Below, one piece after another: positions 1 through 9,011 of a DNA stretch of 64,000 nt. Where the stretch lies: the NCBI GenBank assembly GCA_031460505.1, contig JAVKTT010000001.1, positions 434,001 to 498,000 on the forward strand, given 5' to 3'. The stretch is from JAAYTL01 sp031460505. Its GTDB lineage: Bacteria > Bacillota > Clostridia > Tissierellales > Tissierellaceae. Every line of letters starts with the position of its first letter. Within the stretch, counting starts at the first letter, position 1. The position numbers were made by a program, and so were the translations under genes. The notes beneath the pieces are model-generated. The model saw only the letters and a list, made by a program, of their open reading frames with translations, had not been told where the DNA came from and ran no database searches.

Positions 1-374
1 TGTTTTGAAAAAGAGCTGCTAATGCTCCTAAGGCAGGTCCAAATATTAAAGCAATAATCAAAGCCTCTACTCCTAGATAAGCTGATATTGGGAACCCTCT
101 CTCAATCATATCATTAACTGTTTCGACTCTGGATTTCATAGAATCTCCAAAGTCTCCCCTTAGTAAATTCTTCAAATAGATGATATATTGTTCTGATTTT
201 GGTTTATCTAGACCATATTTCCTTTGAAGATTTTGGTATACAGAAGGAGGCATTTTCCCTTCTTTTGCAAATGGGTTACCTGGAGCAGCATGCATCAGAA
301 AGAATGTTATAGTTACAATTGCCCAAAGAGTTATTATTGACATAAGTAATCGCTTCAATAAATATCTTTTCATA
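1..374 (-). CDS. oppB: Oligopeptide ABC transporter permease OppB (N-terminal part, cut by window edge)
   Basis: Only the first 124 or so residues are in the window; the gene runs off the left edge. The translation starts MKRYLLKRLLMSI, has a first membrane segment around residues 10-28 ending in HAAPGNPF, and then a periplasm-facing stretch containing YGLDKP and GDFGDS, all typical of the OppB/DppB permease of peptide importers. It would form the membrane channel with OppC, driven by OppD/OppF, for peptides delivered by OppA. The ATG is preceded by GGAGGG at good spacing. It lies 60 nt downstream of oppA in the same direction, so the two are very likely one operon. Seen: sequence and order. 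Inferred: exact peptide specificity is unknown. Confidence 0.9.
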
Positions 375-400
375 TTACCCTCCTTTGCAATAATTGGAAT

Positions 401-426
401 AGGGCAGGCATTAAATCCTGCCCTAC
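401..426 (-). promoter_or_regulatory. Intercistronic hairpin between oppA and oppB
   Basis: A perfect 9-bp inverted repeat, TAGGGCAGG and CCTGCCCTA, with an 8-nt loop sits in the 60-nt gap after the oppA stop. There is no long U-run on the minus strand, so it is more likely a partial terminator or an mRNA-stabilising structure that keeps binding-protein mRNA above permease mRNA, as is common in such operons (inference). Confidence 0.6.
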
Positions 427-434
427 AAGTCTAT

Positions 435-2246
435 CTATTTGTTCATATCAGCATAGGTTAACTTTGGATAGTTTACCAATGGTTTGTATACACCTGTTAC
501 ATATGATTTCTGTGCAAATGGTTGTGTATAGAAATATACAGGAACTACTGGCATATCCTCCATCAATATCTTTTCAGCTTCTTTCATTGCTTTGAATCGC
601 TCTGCTTGATCTCCACTATTCTTTGCTAACTTAACTAATCTATCATACTCAGGATTATTGTAGTTAGCATCATTGAATGGAGAATTGCTTTCCCATAAGT
701 CTATGAAGGTAATAGGATCCATATAATCTCCTATCCAGCCTGCACGAGATATATGATAATCTCCAGCTTTTTCTCTATCCAACTTAACTTGGAAATCCAC
801 ATTTTCAAGTTGAATTTCTATACCTAGATTAACTCTCCACATTTCTTGTGCAGCTTGTGCTATCTTCTTGTGAGCTTCAGAAGTATTATAAAGTAGTACT
901 ATATTTTTAAAGTCTGCAGTTGTCATACCTTCCTCTGCCAAACCCTCTGCAAACAATCTTTTGCCTTCTTCAACATCATATTTAACTAATTGACCTACAT
1001 CATCTCGGTATTCATTACCTTTATCATCTATCATACCAAATGGAACTACACCTTCAGCTGCAATCTGGCCTCCTTGTGCTATCTTATCAACTATGGTTTG
1101 ACGATCAAGAGTCATTGCCAAACCCTTTCTAACCTTAACGTTGTTAAATGGTTTTACATCAGTATTTAGATTGTAATAGTAAGTACCCACTTGAGCACCT
1201 ATTACTAATTCAGGATTATTTTGCTCTTTCATCTGAGCTACTACAGCTTGAGGAAGTGGTAATAAGAAATCATAATCCCCACCCTCATATTTTTGCCATG
1301 TAGTATTTTCGTCAGCTATTATATCAAAATTAACTCCATCAAGTTTTATACTATCTTTATCGTAATAATTTTCATTCTTTCTAATCTTGATACTTGCGCT
1401 ATGCTCCCATTCTGTTAAATAAAATGGCCCATTGGATACGTGAGTATTAGCATTTTTAGCCCAATCAGTATTTGACTCTACAACTGCCTTATTTACAGGA
1501 TATAATGTATAAAAGGCAGTAAGTTCTAAGAAATATCCTGTAGGTGATTCTAGAGTTACTTCTAGTGTCTTTTCATCCAATGCCTTTACTTGAACATCCG
1601 CAGAAGCTTTTTCGAGACGTTTTTCATATACTAAATCATTGATTGCTTCTTCATCCAAGCCATTAGTATCTAATCCGTCTAATTCACCTGGTAAAATTTC
1701 ATGAACAGTAACCTTACTTGGATCATCAGGATCTTCATATCTTCCTGGTCTAACAACAGAGTTAAATGCTTCTCCACCCTTTATATAATAAAGTTGATAA
1801 GCATAATCAGCAGCCAATCTAGGATCTAAGGCTCTCTTCCATGCAAATTCAAAATCATGTGCAGTAACTTTATCCCCATTTGACCACTTAATATCATCTC
1901 TTAATGTAAATGTATAGGTCAAGTTATCATCTGAAATCTTATACTCCTTTGCCATTCCTGGAACTACCATTAAATTAGGGTCCATTTTCATTAATCCTTC
2001 AAAGGTATGGTCCAGTACCCAAGATTCATGAGTTCCTTGAGCCAATGCAGGATCTAATGATCCAGGTTCACTTGAGTTATTTGTTCTTAAGATTTTTTCA
2101 CTCGGAGTTGGTGGTGCTTCTACAGGATCCTTTGTGTCTGACTTTGGTGGTGGTGTTGGATCTGATTGCTGTGGAGGTGCACAGGATGTTATAACTATTG
2201 CAAATAGTAATAATAAACTAATAAACAAAATAAACTTTTTGCTCAT
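435..2246 (-). CDS. oppA: Oligopeptide ABC transporter substrate-binding lipoprotein OppA
   Basis: A 603-residue extracellular solute-binding protein of family 5. Residues 1-22 form a lipoprotein signal with lipobox ITSC (Cys22 would be lipidated), followed by a Pro/Asp-rich linker and the family core: EPGSLDPALAQG near residue 60, YTFTLRDDIKWSNGDKVTA near 112-130 and WIGDYMDP near 510. It captures peptides outside the cell for the permease encoded just downstream. Length is slightly above the usual 540-580 because of acidic inserts. A clear SD (GGGGGAGA) precedes the ATG. A 263-nt gap separates it from the flagellar cluster, so it should have its own promoter. Family assignment is firm; the ligand range is not visible. 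Confidence 0.93.
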   Translation of the reverse strand: MSKKFILFISLLLLFAIVITSCAPPQQSDPTPPPKSDTKDPVEAPPTPSEKILRTNNSSEPGSLDPALAQGTHESWVLDHTFEGLMKMDPNLMVVPGMAKEYKISDDNLTYTFTLRDDIKWSNGDKVTAHDFEFAWKRALDPRLAADYAYQLYYIKGGEAFNSVVRPGRYEDPDDPSKVTVHEILPGELDGLDTNGLDEEAINDLVYEKRLEKASADVQVKALDEKTLEVTLESPTGYFLELTAFYTLYPVNKAVVESNTDWAKNANTHVSNGPFYLTEWEHSASIKIRKNENYYDKDSIKLDGVNFDIIADENTTWQKYEGGDYDFLLPLPQAVVAQMKEQNNPELVIGAQVGTYYYNLNTDVKPFNNVKVRKGLAMTLDRQTIVDKIAQGGQIAAEGVVPFGMIDDKGNEYRDDVGQLVKYDVEEGKRLFAEGLAEEGMTTADFKNIVLLYNTSEAHKKIAQAAQEMWRVNLGIEIQLENVDFQVKLDREKAGDYHISRAGWIGDYMDPITFIDLWESNSPFNDANYNNPEYDRLVKLAKNSGDQAERFKAMKEAEKILMEDMPVVPVYFYTQPFAQKSYVTGVYKPLVNYPKLTYADMNK

Positions 2247-2376
2247 ATTTTTCTCCCCCTTATTTACTTAGTAATATTCTACTTCGTTGCGATAATTTGT
2301 TAAAGTCTGGTTATGTTAATGTACAACTTATAATAAGTATATTTTCAATCTTTAATAATAGACTATGATTTTAAGC
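2247..2376. other. oppA upstream region
   Basis: This stretch holds the oppA leader and presumably its promoter. It is very A+T-rich, with several TATAAT-like strings on the minus strand, but I found no convincing -35/-10 pair with 16-18 bp spacing and no recognisable riboswitch. Confidence 0.4.
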
Positions 2377-2411
2377 AAAAAAAATAATAATCTCCTCTAT
2401 AGGAAATTATT
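2377..2411 (-). terminator. Intrinsic terminator at the end of the flgB-flgG flagellar operon
   Basis: On the minus strand an 11-bp stem (2401-2411 with 2386-2396, one mismatch, 4-nt loop) is followed directly by an eight-U run (2377-2384). It lies about 100 nt past the last flagellar gene and in front of the oppA leader. Confidence 0.85.
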
Positions 2412-2455
2412 ATCTATTATGTTTGATAGCAAAAAAGAGCATACTCTATGCCCAA

Positions 2456-2484
2456 AGATCCTTCACTACGTTCAGGATGACAGA
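2456..2484 (-). repeat. Short interspersed repeat, copy A
   Basis: About 29 nt with the core TACGTTCAGGATGACAG. Related copies lie at 15342-15358, 26244-26270 and 56157-56186. All four have the same orientation and sit at or just after the 3' end of a minus-strand gene. Transcribed on the minus strand it can fold into a small stem (ATCCT with AGGAT). Confidence 0.75.
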
Positions 2485-2508
2485 TAAAAGCAAGGAGAGC
2501 TTTTATCT
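2482..2508 (-). terminator. Hairpin directly after the last flagellar gene
   Basis: A perfect 10-bp stem, AGATAAAAGC and GCTTTTATCT, with a 7-nt loop, begins two bases after the flgG stop codon and overlaps the start of repeat copy A. It lacks a long U-run, so it may be a first weak terminator or a 3'-end stabiliser ahead of the strong terminator at 2377-2411. Confidence 0.6.
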
Positions 2509-2509
2509 A

Positions 2510-3286
2510 TCATTTTATATTATTAATCATCGACATAATATCGTCAGTTGTTTGTAGAGCTTTTAGATTTAGTGAATAGGATCTCTGGGATGTTATCATA
2601 TCTACCAATGATTTGGCTAAGTCTACATTAGATGTCTCTAATGCATATTGTCTAATATCACCAAAACCTTCTACATAATCAATGGAGTTATATAAATCAA
2701 CATTTTGATTAGGTAAATATCTTCCTTCACCTAATGGAATTAATGAATCCAGCACACCAGGATTATAAAGTATTATTTTACCCAAGTTAATTGTTCCATC
2801 TTCTGTGTTCTGTATAATTTCACCATCAGCAGTGATATTTACTTTATCGTTTCCCCAGTCCTCTGGTGCTATATGATAATTCATATTTAGGTAATATCCA
2901 TCATCATTTGTTATACTTCCATCTGGGTTCATATTAAAACTTCCATTTCTAGTTAATGTCATATTGCCTTCACCATCTAATACTCCAAAGAAGCCTTGTC
3001 CTTCTATCGCCATATGAAATTCACCTGATGACTCTACTATTACGCCTTGTTCAAAGTTGACACTGGCTATTCTACTCTTTGCTCCCATATTTATGTTTTT
3101 ATCATTAGCATTATCTGATAGTAATACATCATTTTCATGAATCTCATTTGTTAAAAGTTCTTGAAAACTAATGTCTTTCTTTTTATATCCAAATGTATTT
3201 ACATTGGCTATATCATCAGATATAGAATCCATCTTTCTCTGTACTGAATGCAGGCCTGTCTTACCAATATTTAAAATAGAATTCAT
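2510..3286 (-). CDS. flgG: Flagellar rod protein, FlgG/FlhP type
   Basis: A 258-residue protein of the rod-hook family that builds the axial rod of the basal body. The N-terminus carries the rod-family segment DDIANVNTFGYKK and the C-terminus the matching helix with LETSNVDLAKSLVDMITSQR; the central part has GQGFFGV and LTRNGSF typical of FlgF/FlgG. It is the last gene of the operon, 10 nt after the paralogue at 3297-4052. The pair resembles flhO-flhP of Bacillus subtilis, which are the FlgF and FlgG equivalents; which copy is proximal and which distal rod is inferred only from order. Confidence 0.85.
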   Translation of the reverse strand: MNSILNIGKTGLHSVQRKMDSISDDIANVNTFGYKKKDISFQELLTNEIHENDVLLSDNANDKNINMGAKSRIASVNFEQGVIVESSGEFHMAIEGQGFFGVLDGEGNMTLTRNGSFNMNPDGSITNDDGYYLNMNYHIAPEDWGNDKVNITADGEIIQNTEDGTINLGKIILYNPGVLDSLIPLGEGRYLPNQNVDLYNSIDYVEGFGDIRQYALETSNVDLAKSLVDMITSQRSYSLNLKALQTTDDIMSMINNIK

Positions 3287-3296
3287 AAGTATTCAC

Positions 3297-4052
3297 CTAA
3301 ACCCTTCCTATTTCATTTACTGCCTTACTCAAGGTTTCATCCATACTACTTAGTATTTTTTGATTAGATTCAAATTCTCTAGAAACCTCAATCATCTTAA
3401 CCATTTCATCTACAACATTTACATTCGATAACTCTAGATAACCTTGGCTTATTTCACCATCTATTGCAATATAATTCATTTCATCAGAAGTAAATATTGT
3501 ATCTCCCATAGTATCTAAAGCCTGATAATCATCAAAATCTACTATAAGAAGCTTCATATCATGGTTTAAAATATTACCTCTATTATCTACATTGAAGTTT
3601 GAGTCATTTATATTTATGTATGTCAATTCTCCAAATTCATCTACACCCATAACTGGATATCCTTCCATTGTTGTAAGCTGATTTTCATCATTGACTCTAA
3701 AGTTACCGTTTCTAGTGAAACCTAATCCATTGTCCATTTCGATTGTAAAGAATCCATTTCCTACTATTCCAAAATCCGTTGTCTTATCTGTCTTATTAAG
3801 TATTCCTTGTTCAAAATTTTTATACACTAGATCTATTTGATTTCCAAATACAAAGTGTCCAATATCTTGTCTCTCATCAAGATTTGCTCCTCCAGAGTAG
3901 TTCATCATTGCTCTACCTTCTAATGTACTTTGGATAATATTTTGGAATTTATATCCTGGAGTATTTACATTTGTTATGTTGGCACTTGTGTTCTCGAGTT
4001 TTTTCTGAAGTATATTCATATTTCGGTTGATTGTTTCAACGCTTCTTAGCAT
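3297..4052 (-). CDS. flgF: Flagellar rod protein, FlgF/FlhO type
   Basis: A 251-residue member of the rod-hook family, paralogous to its downstream neighbour. It has the N-terminal ANITNVNTPGYKFQN segment, the central GNGFFTIEMDNGLGFTRNGNF block and the C-terminal LSNVNVVDEMVKMIEVSREFE helix that together form the export-competent coiled-coil domain. It starts two bases after the sigD stop, implying translational coupling and linking rod completion to synthesis of the late sigma factor. The FlgF name follows the FlhO/FlhP order and is less certain than the family. Confidence 0.85.
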   Translation of the reverse strand: MLRSVETINRNMNILQKKLENTSANITNVNTPGYKFQNIIQSTLEGRAMMNYSGGANLDERQDIGHFVFGNQIDLVYKNFEQGILNKTDKTTDFGIVGNGFFTIEMDNGLGFTRNGNFRVNDENQLTTMEGYPVMGVDEFGELTYININDSNFNVDNRGNILNHDMKLLIVDFDDYQALDTMGDTIFTSDEMNYIAIDGEISQGYLELSNVNVVDEMVKMIEVSREFESNQKILSSMDETLSKAVNEIGRV

Positions 4053-4054
4053 TC

Positions 4055-4759
4055 TTAACCCTCCAATATATCTCTTAGTTTTAAAAGTATTTTTCCATGG
4101 ATTTGTGATACCCTTGGTGTTGAAATACCTAATATATAGGCAATCTCTTTTAAAGATAGTTCCTCTACATAATAAAGATTGAGTATTATCTGCTCCCTTT
4201 CATTTAGCATACTAATAGCATCTTTAAGTAGCTGTTTTCTTTCATTTTTTAATAATATATCTTCCGGAGAATCTATAGAATCATCTTCGATTACATCCTT
4301 TAAATATACATCGTTGCTATCACTTGAAAATATTGTTGACTCCAAAGATACATTTGATAGATAATGTACAGTTTCATGAATCTTAGATAATTCCTTTTCA
4401 TTAATTCCCAACTCTTCACATATTTCGTCTTCATCAGGAGTTCTAAGATTCCTTCTTTCTAACTCTGTCTTGGCTTCATAGTATTGATTTAGTTTACTCA
4501 TTCTGTCTCTAGAAACAGGTCCAGCTCTTCTAAGCTCATCTATTACTGCACCTTTAATCCTTAGTGTTGCATATGCTTCAAAAGGTACTTTCTTTTCTTT
4601 ATCATACTTTTTGATTGCATCCATTAATCCTATGACACCAATGTTAACCAAGTCATCTAAATCATAGTAATAACCTGAGTCCATCTTAGATACTAATCTC
4701 TTAACTAGAGGTAGATGTTTTATTATTAAATTTTCATGTTCAGAATATGCATAAGCCAT
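4055..4759 (-). CDS. sigD: Flagellar sigma factor SigD (FliA, sigma-28)
   Basis: A 234-residue group 3 sigma factor of the FliA/WhiG family. Region 2 is seen as HLPLVKRLVSKM, DLVNIGVIGLMDAIKKYD and PFEAYATLRIKGAVIDELRR (residues about 15-77), region 3 as RTPDEDEICEELGI, and the region 4 helix-turn-helix as LKEIAYILGISTPRVSQ near the C-terminus. It directs RNA polymerase to late flagellar and chemotaxis promoters and is held back by FlgM, encoded at 30808-31107. It lies in the early operon, 26 nt after flhA, so its level should follow basal-body gene expression. SigD-like promoters in this window are noted at 26172, 31139 and 38929. Confidence 0.95.
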   Translation of the reverse strand: MAYAYSEHENLIIKHLPLVKRLVSKMDSGYYYDLDDLVNIGVIGLMDAIKKYDKEKKVPFEAYATLRIKGAVIDELRRAGPVSRDRMSKLNQYYEAKTELERRNLRTPDEDEICEELGINEKELSKIHETVHYLSNVSLESTIFSSDSNDVYLKDVIEDDSIDSPEDILLKNERKQLLKDAISMLNEREQIILNLYYVEELSLKEIAYILGISTPRVSQIHGKILLKLRDILEG

Positions 4760-4785
4760 GGAAATACTCCTTCTACTTTTTCATA

Positions 4786-6861
4786 TTATACTTTTTCAAC
4801 CATACCTAAGACTTCTATCTCAACATCATTAGGAATCTCGTTTAAAGATAATACTGATATATGGGGAAAAGTATATGAAATTAAATTTTTAAGGGCAACT
4901 CTAATCTTTGGTGAGGCTAATATTACAAATTGCATTCCACTAATTATTAAAGTTTCACTAACATTTTTTATATTATCAAATATTCTAGTTATAGTTTCTG
5001 GCTCTAATACTGGTATAGAACCAGAAGTTGATCTTTGTATATTGTTTCCGATAATTTCTTCTAAATCTGGATGTATAGTTATTACAGATAATACTCCTTC
5101 TTGGTTAAGATGAGGTTTAACAACCGTTCTTTTTAAAGCTTGTCTCACATGCTCTGTCAAAGTTTCAGAATCCTTCACCATGGTACCATAATCAGCTAAT
5201 GTCTCCAAAATTGTAACCATATCATTAATAGGTACACTCTCCTTAAGTAAATTTTGAAGAACTTTCTGTACCTCTCCTAATGACATAATATCTGGAATAA
5301 GTTCATCTATTACAACATTGTATTTATCCTTAATACCTTCTAATAGTTGTTTTACCTCTTGTCTTCCAAGCAACTCAAAACTATGAGATTTGATTATCTC
5401 TTTTAGATGAGTTATCAATACTACAACTGGGTCTACTACTGTATATCCAGTAAGTTCAGCTTTTTCCTTATCTTTCTCATCAATCCACAAAGCATCCAAT
5501 CCAAAGGATGGTTCCTTAGCAGCTATACCATCAAATTCGAAGTCTGATCCACCTGGCTCTATTACCATATACTTATTTACGTATAAATCTCCACCTGCAA
5601 TTTTATTTCCTTTAATTTTAATCATATATTCATTGGCATTTAGTTGTAGATTGTCCCGAATACGAATTGGACCAAGTATTATCCCTAATTCATTTGCACA
5701 TTGTCTACGAACTGCCATTATGTGACTGATAATATTATTATCATTACCTTCATCTGTTAAGGTAATCAATCCATATCCAATCTCCAAAGATATTGGCTCT
5801 ACTTGGAAGGTCATAACCCCTTCTTCAGGCTCAGGTGGTTTTGTATTTTCAAGAACCGTTTCAGCTCTTCTTTCTTTATACTCTTTTTCTGTTTTCTCAT
5901 TTTGTAGTAGTAGATATCCTACTACTCCTAGGATAATTGCTATAAACAAAAATGGTATGGTTGGAAAACCAGGTACAATCCCAATAATAACCATGACTGC
6001 TGCTGCAATTAAAATAACCTTACTTGAACTAAAAATTTCTCCTTGAAGGGACTCGCCAAAGCTTTGATCATCGTCTGATCTTGTGACAATAATACCTGAA
6101 GCAATGGAAATTAATAATGAAGGAATCTGACTGACTAATCCGGCACCAATAGTAAGCTTTCCAAATACATCTAAAGCTTCCATAGCTCCCATACCTTCAC
6201 GAATACTAAATATAAGTATTCCACCTATAAGATTTATAATGGTAATGATAATACCTGCTATGGCATCTCCCTTAACAAACTTACTGGCACCATCCATTGA
6301 ACCATAAAATCCTGCTTCCCTTTGTAGATCATTCCTTCTCTTCTTAGCTGTATCTTCATCTATAAGACCCGAGTTTAAATCAGCATCTATAGCCATCTGT
6401 TTACCAGGCATAGCGTCTAGTGTGAATCTAGCAGTTACTTCTGATACCCTGCTAGCACCACTTGTTACTACAACCATCTGAACGATAATTATTATAATAA
6501 ATATAATTGCTCCAACTATATAGTTGTTTCCTGCAACGAATTCTCCAAAGGCGCTAATTACTCTTCCTGCATTACCTTCACTTAATATCAATCTAGTAGA
6601 TGAAATATTAAGTGCTAATCTAAACATAGTAGTAATCAATAGTAATGTTGGAAACGTTGAGAATTCCAAAACGCTATTTGTAAAAAGAGTAAGCAATATA
6701 ATAGTTATACTTAGGGCCATATTTAGCACAAGTAATAGATCTAGTATTTGACTAGGTATCGGTATTATAATTACACCTATAATTGCTACAACAAAGAAGG
6801 CAATAACTATATCACTATATTTACTTAAATTTCCTATGGTTTTTTTTATGGCTGCTTCCAT
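4786..6861 (-). CDS. flhA: Flagellar export gate protein FlhA
   Basis: A 691-residue FHIPEP-family protein, the length expected for FlhA. The first 330 residues are highly hydrophobic (about eight membrane helices) with the conserved loop TARFTLDAMPGKQMAIDADLN; the rest is the cytosolic platform (from about residue 350) that docks chaperone-cargo complexes. It forms the nonameric gate of the flagellar type III export apparatus with FlhB, FliP, FliQ and FliR, all encoded just upstream. In many Clostridia flhF and flhG follow flhA; here sigD follows after 26 nt and neither gene is present in the window. Confidence 0.97.
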   Translation of the reverse strand: MEAAIKKTIGNLSKYSDIVIAFFVVAIIGVIIIPIPSQILDLLLVLNMALSITIILLTLFTNSVLEFSTFPTLLLITTMFRLALNISSTRLILSEGNAGRVISAFGEFVAGNNYIVGAIIFIIIIIVQMVVVTSGASRVSEVTARFTLDAMPGKQMAIDADLNSGLIDEDTAKKRRNDLQREAGFYGSMDGASKFVKGDAIAGIIITIINLIGGILIFSIREGMGAMEALDVFGKLTIGAGLVSQIPSLLISIASGIIVTRSDDDQSFGESLQGEIFSSSKVILIAAAVMVIIGIVPGFPTIPFLFIAIILGVVGYLLLQNEKTEKEYKERRAETVLENTKPPEPEEGVMTFQVEPISLEIGYGLITLTDEGNDNNIISHIMAVRRQCANELGIILGPIRIRDNLQLNANEYMIKIKGNKIAGGDLYVNKYMVIEPGGSDFEFDGIAAKEPSFGLDALWIDEKDKEKAELTGYTVVDPVVVLITHLKEIIKSHSFELLGRQEVKQLLEGIKDKYNVVIDELIPDIMSLGEVQKVLQNLLKESVPINDMVTILETLADYGTMVKDSETLTEHVRQALKRTVVKPHLNQEGVLSVITIHPDLEEIIGNNIQRSTSGSIPVLEPETITRIFDNIKNVSETLIISGMQFVILASPKIRVALKNLISYTFPHISVLSLNEIPNDVEIEVLGMVEKV

Positions 6862-6876
6862 TGTGATGCTCCTTAA

Positions 6877-7953
6877 CTAAATCTTATGTTTCTTCTTTTC
6901 GTTCATTTCATATATTAAAGCTAAGATTTCTGCTATAGCTTTATATAGCTCTGTTGGTATAGATTCACCTATTTCAACTTCTTTGTACATGGTCCTAGCT
7001 AATGGTTTGTTTTCAATTATTGGAATATGATGTTCACGAGCTTTCTCTTTAATCTTTCCTGCAAGATAATCTGCTCCTTTAGCAGTAACTACCGGTGCCA
7101 TGTCCTTCTCTGAATCATACCTAAGAACAACTGCTATATGGGTTGGATTGGTTACAACAACAGTGGACTCAGGAATATCTGCCATCATACGGCTCATTGC
7201 CATTTGTCTTTGTTTTTGCTGTCTTTGTGACTTTATTTGAGGATTACCTTCCATTTCCTTATATTCATCTTTAATCTCTTGATTGCTCATCCTCAAGTTT
7301 TTCTTGAAGTCTCTTTTTTGCATTACATAATCCAAGATTCCAAGACCTATCATGATTACTGCTATATCCATTCCTAATTCTTTCACAAAATCCATTAAAA
7401 AAAAGTATAATTTTTCAGTACCAATATTACCACTATTCAATATTTGTTTTGCCGATTCTGATAAATTCTTATATGTAATGTAAAAGACTAGTATCAGTTT
7501 TAATAAGTTCTTTACTAGATTAAATATGGATTTTACAGATACTATATTTTTAAAGCCTTGTATTGGATTAAGTTTACTAAAATCAGGCTTTAGTGGTTCT
7601 TTTGTGTACAAGAATCCAGTTTGGATTATATTGACTAGCAAACCTACTATTAGAGCAATAGCCATAAATGGAAAAACCAGAATTGCAAATTGAATTATAT
7701 TATTCATAAGTAGTGATCCAACATTAGCATGGCTTAATTCCATTGAAGAATCTAAGCTTAATGAGAAAGAATTCTTCATAAATTTAAGGCTATTTATCAG
7801 CAAATATTCACCTAGCAAGCCTGTAAGCATTACAAACACAAAGAAAGATACAGCCGAGTTAAAATCTTGGCTCTTGGCTATCTGTCCTTTCTTCCTAGCA
7901 TCGCTTAACCGCTTAGGGGTAGCCTCTTCTGTTTTGTTGTCTTTGTCACCCAT
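6877..7953 (-). CDS. flhB: Flagellar export apparatus switch protein FlhB
   Basis: A 358-residue protein with the FlhB start (DNKTEEATPKRLSDARKKGQ), four membrane helices and a cytosolic C-terminal domain containing the self-cleaving NPTH motif near residue 270 (VVVTNPTHIAVVLRYD). Cleavage between Asn and Pro switches export from rod/hook to filament substrates, prompted by FliK. It is encoded 15 nt before flhA and 10 nt after fliR as part of the export-gate gene block. No unusual features. Confidence 0.97.
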   Translation of the reverse strand: MGDKDNKTEEATPKRLSDARKKGQIAKSQDFNSAVSFFVFVMLTGLLGEYLLINSLKFMKNSFSLSLDSSMELSHANVGSLLMNNIIQFAILVFPFMAIALIVGLLVNIIQTGFLYTKEPLKPDFSKLNPIQGFKNIVSVKSIFNLVKNLLKLILVFYITYKNLSESAKQILNSGNIGTEKLYFFLMDFVKELGMDIAVIMIGLGILDYVMQKRDFKKNLRMSNQEIKDEYKEMEGNPQIKSQRQQKQRQMAMSRMMADIPESTVVVTNPTHIAVVLRYDSEKDMAPVVTAKGADYLAGKIKEKAREHHIPIIENKPLARTMYKEVEIGESIPTELYKAIAEILALIYEMNEKKKHKI

Positions 7954-7963
7954 TTTAATTCTC

Positions 7964-8725
7964 CTATAGTTTCATAAATAAATTTAAGAAATCCTCTAAA
8001 TAGCCTGGCATCGTTGATATAATGGTACCTATTCTTCCTATTAACCAAGAAAGCATTATCAATGTAGCAAAAAAGCTAATCATAGATTTTAAAGGCATCC
8101 CTAACATCAACACATTTATCTGAGGTACAGTTCTTGAAATTATCCCTAGAACCACATCTGTAACTAATACTACTATTATTAATGGTGCTGCAAGATTTAA
8201 GGCTAGTTCAAAGGATAAGGTAAATAACCTTACTACTCCTTCTACTCCATTTCCTGTAAAGTTAACATTTCCTATTGGAATAAGTTTAAATGAATTTATC
8301 ATAGCCCATAGGACTTTATGATGCATATCTAAAATAAAAAACACACAGATAGATAACCAATAATAAACCCTACCATAGTTGGATGCATTGATTCCAATAG
8401 CTGGATCATATACTGAAGCCATTGAAAATCCTACTTGAAAATCTACCATCTGTCCTGCTATTTCAATTACCGCAAATACTAATTTAGTTATATAACCCAT
8501 GGCTAGTCCTAATAAAGCTTCTTCAATAGCCATAAATAATAGATAGTATATGTCATCAATAACTTCCATTTCTGGAATGGTATTTACTATTAAAAAACTC
8601 AGTACCATAGATAGTGCAACTTTAAATATATTAGACAAGCCCTTATATGAAAACCCAGGACAAATTACTATAAATGATGTAGTGCGGACTAAAACAAGTA
8701 CAAATCTATAAATAATCTCATTCAT
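7964..8725 (-). CDS. fliR: Flagellar export gate protein FliR
   Basis: A 253-residue very hydrophobic protein with five to six membrane helices and the family signature around QVGFSMASVYDPAIG. FliR packs with FliP and FliQ into the helical export gate at the base of the flagellum. It follows fliQ after four bases and precedes flhB, the standard order. Confidence 0.95.
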   Translation of the reverse strand: MNEIIYRFVLVLVRTTSFIVICPGFSYKGLSNIFKVALSMVLSFLIVNTIPEMEVIDDIYYLLFMAIEEALLGLAMGYITKLVFAVIEIAGQMVDFQVGFSMASVYDPAIGINASNYGRVYYWLSICVFFILDMHHKVLWAMINSFKLIPIGNVNFTGNGVEGVVRLFTLSFELALNLAAPLIIVVLVTDVVLGIISRTVPQINVLMLGMPLKSMISFFATLIMLSWLIGRIGTIISTMPGYLEDFLNLFMKL

Positions 8726-8729
8726 TTTT

Positions 8730-9008
8730 CTAACCTATTGTCTCTATTATGGCAAAAAGCTCTGTTGTCAAAGATATTAGTTTATTTAGCATAAAGTTGC
8801 CAAAAATTATTAAGGTTACAATAACAGCTACTATTTTTGGTACAAAACTTAAAGTCTGCTCCTGAATTTGAGTAGTTGCTTGAAATATACTGATGATTAG
8901 TCCAACTGCCAATGCTATTACAAGTACTGGACCTGATACAATCATTATAGTAAAAAATGCTTTTCTCATAATATTTAAAACCATTACCTGAGTCATACTA
9001 ATCACCAC
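8730..9008 (-). CDS. fliQ: Flagellar export gate protein FliQ
   Basis: A 92-residue protein with two membrane helices separated by a loop containing QATTQIQEQTLSFVPK, the hallmark of FliQ/SctS. Four copies normally pack around the FliP-FliR core of the export gate. It follows fliP after three bases, in the conserved fliP-fliQ-fliR order. Its length matches the family (about 90 residues). Confidence 0.95.
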   Translation of the reverse strand: MVISMTQVMVLNIMRKAFFTIMIVSGPVLVIALAVGLIISIFQATTQIQEQTLSFVPKIVAVIVTLIIFGNFMLNKLISLTTELFAIIETIG

Positions 9009-9011
9009 CTC

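Noticed and set aside
2247..2376. Riboswitch or T-box in the oppA leader
   Set aside because: No conserved aptamer strings or specifier-loop features were found.
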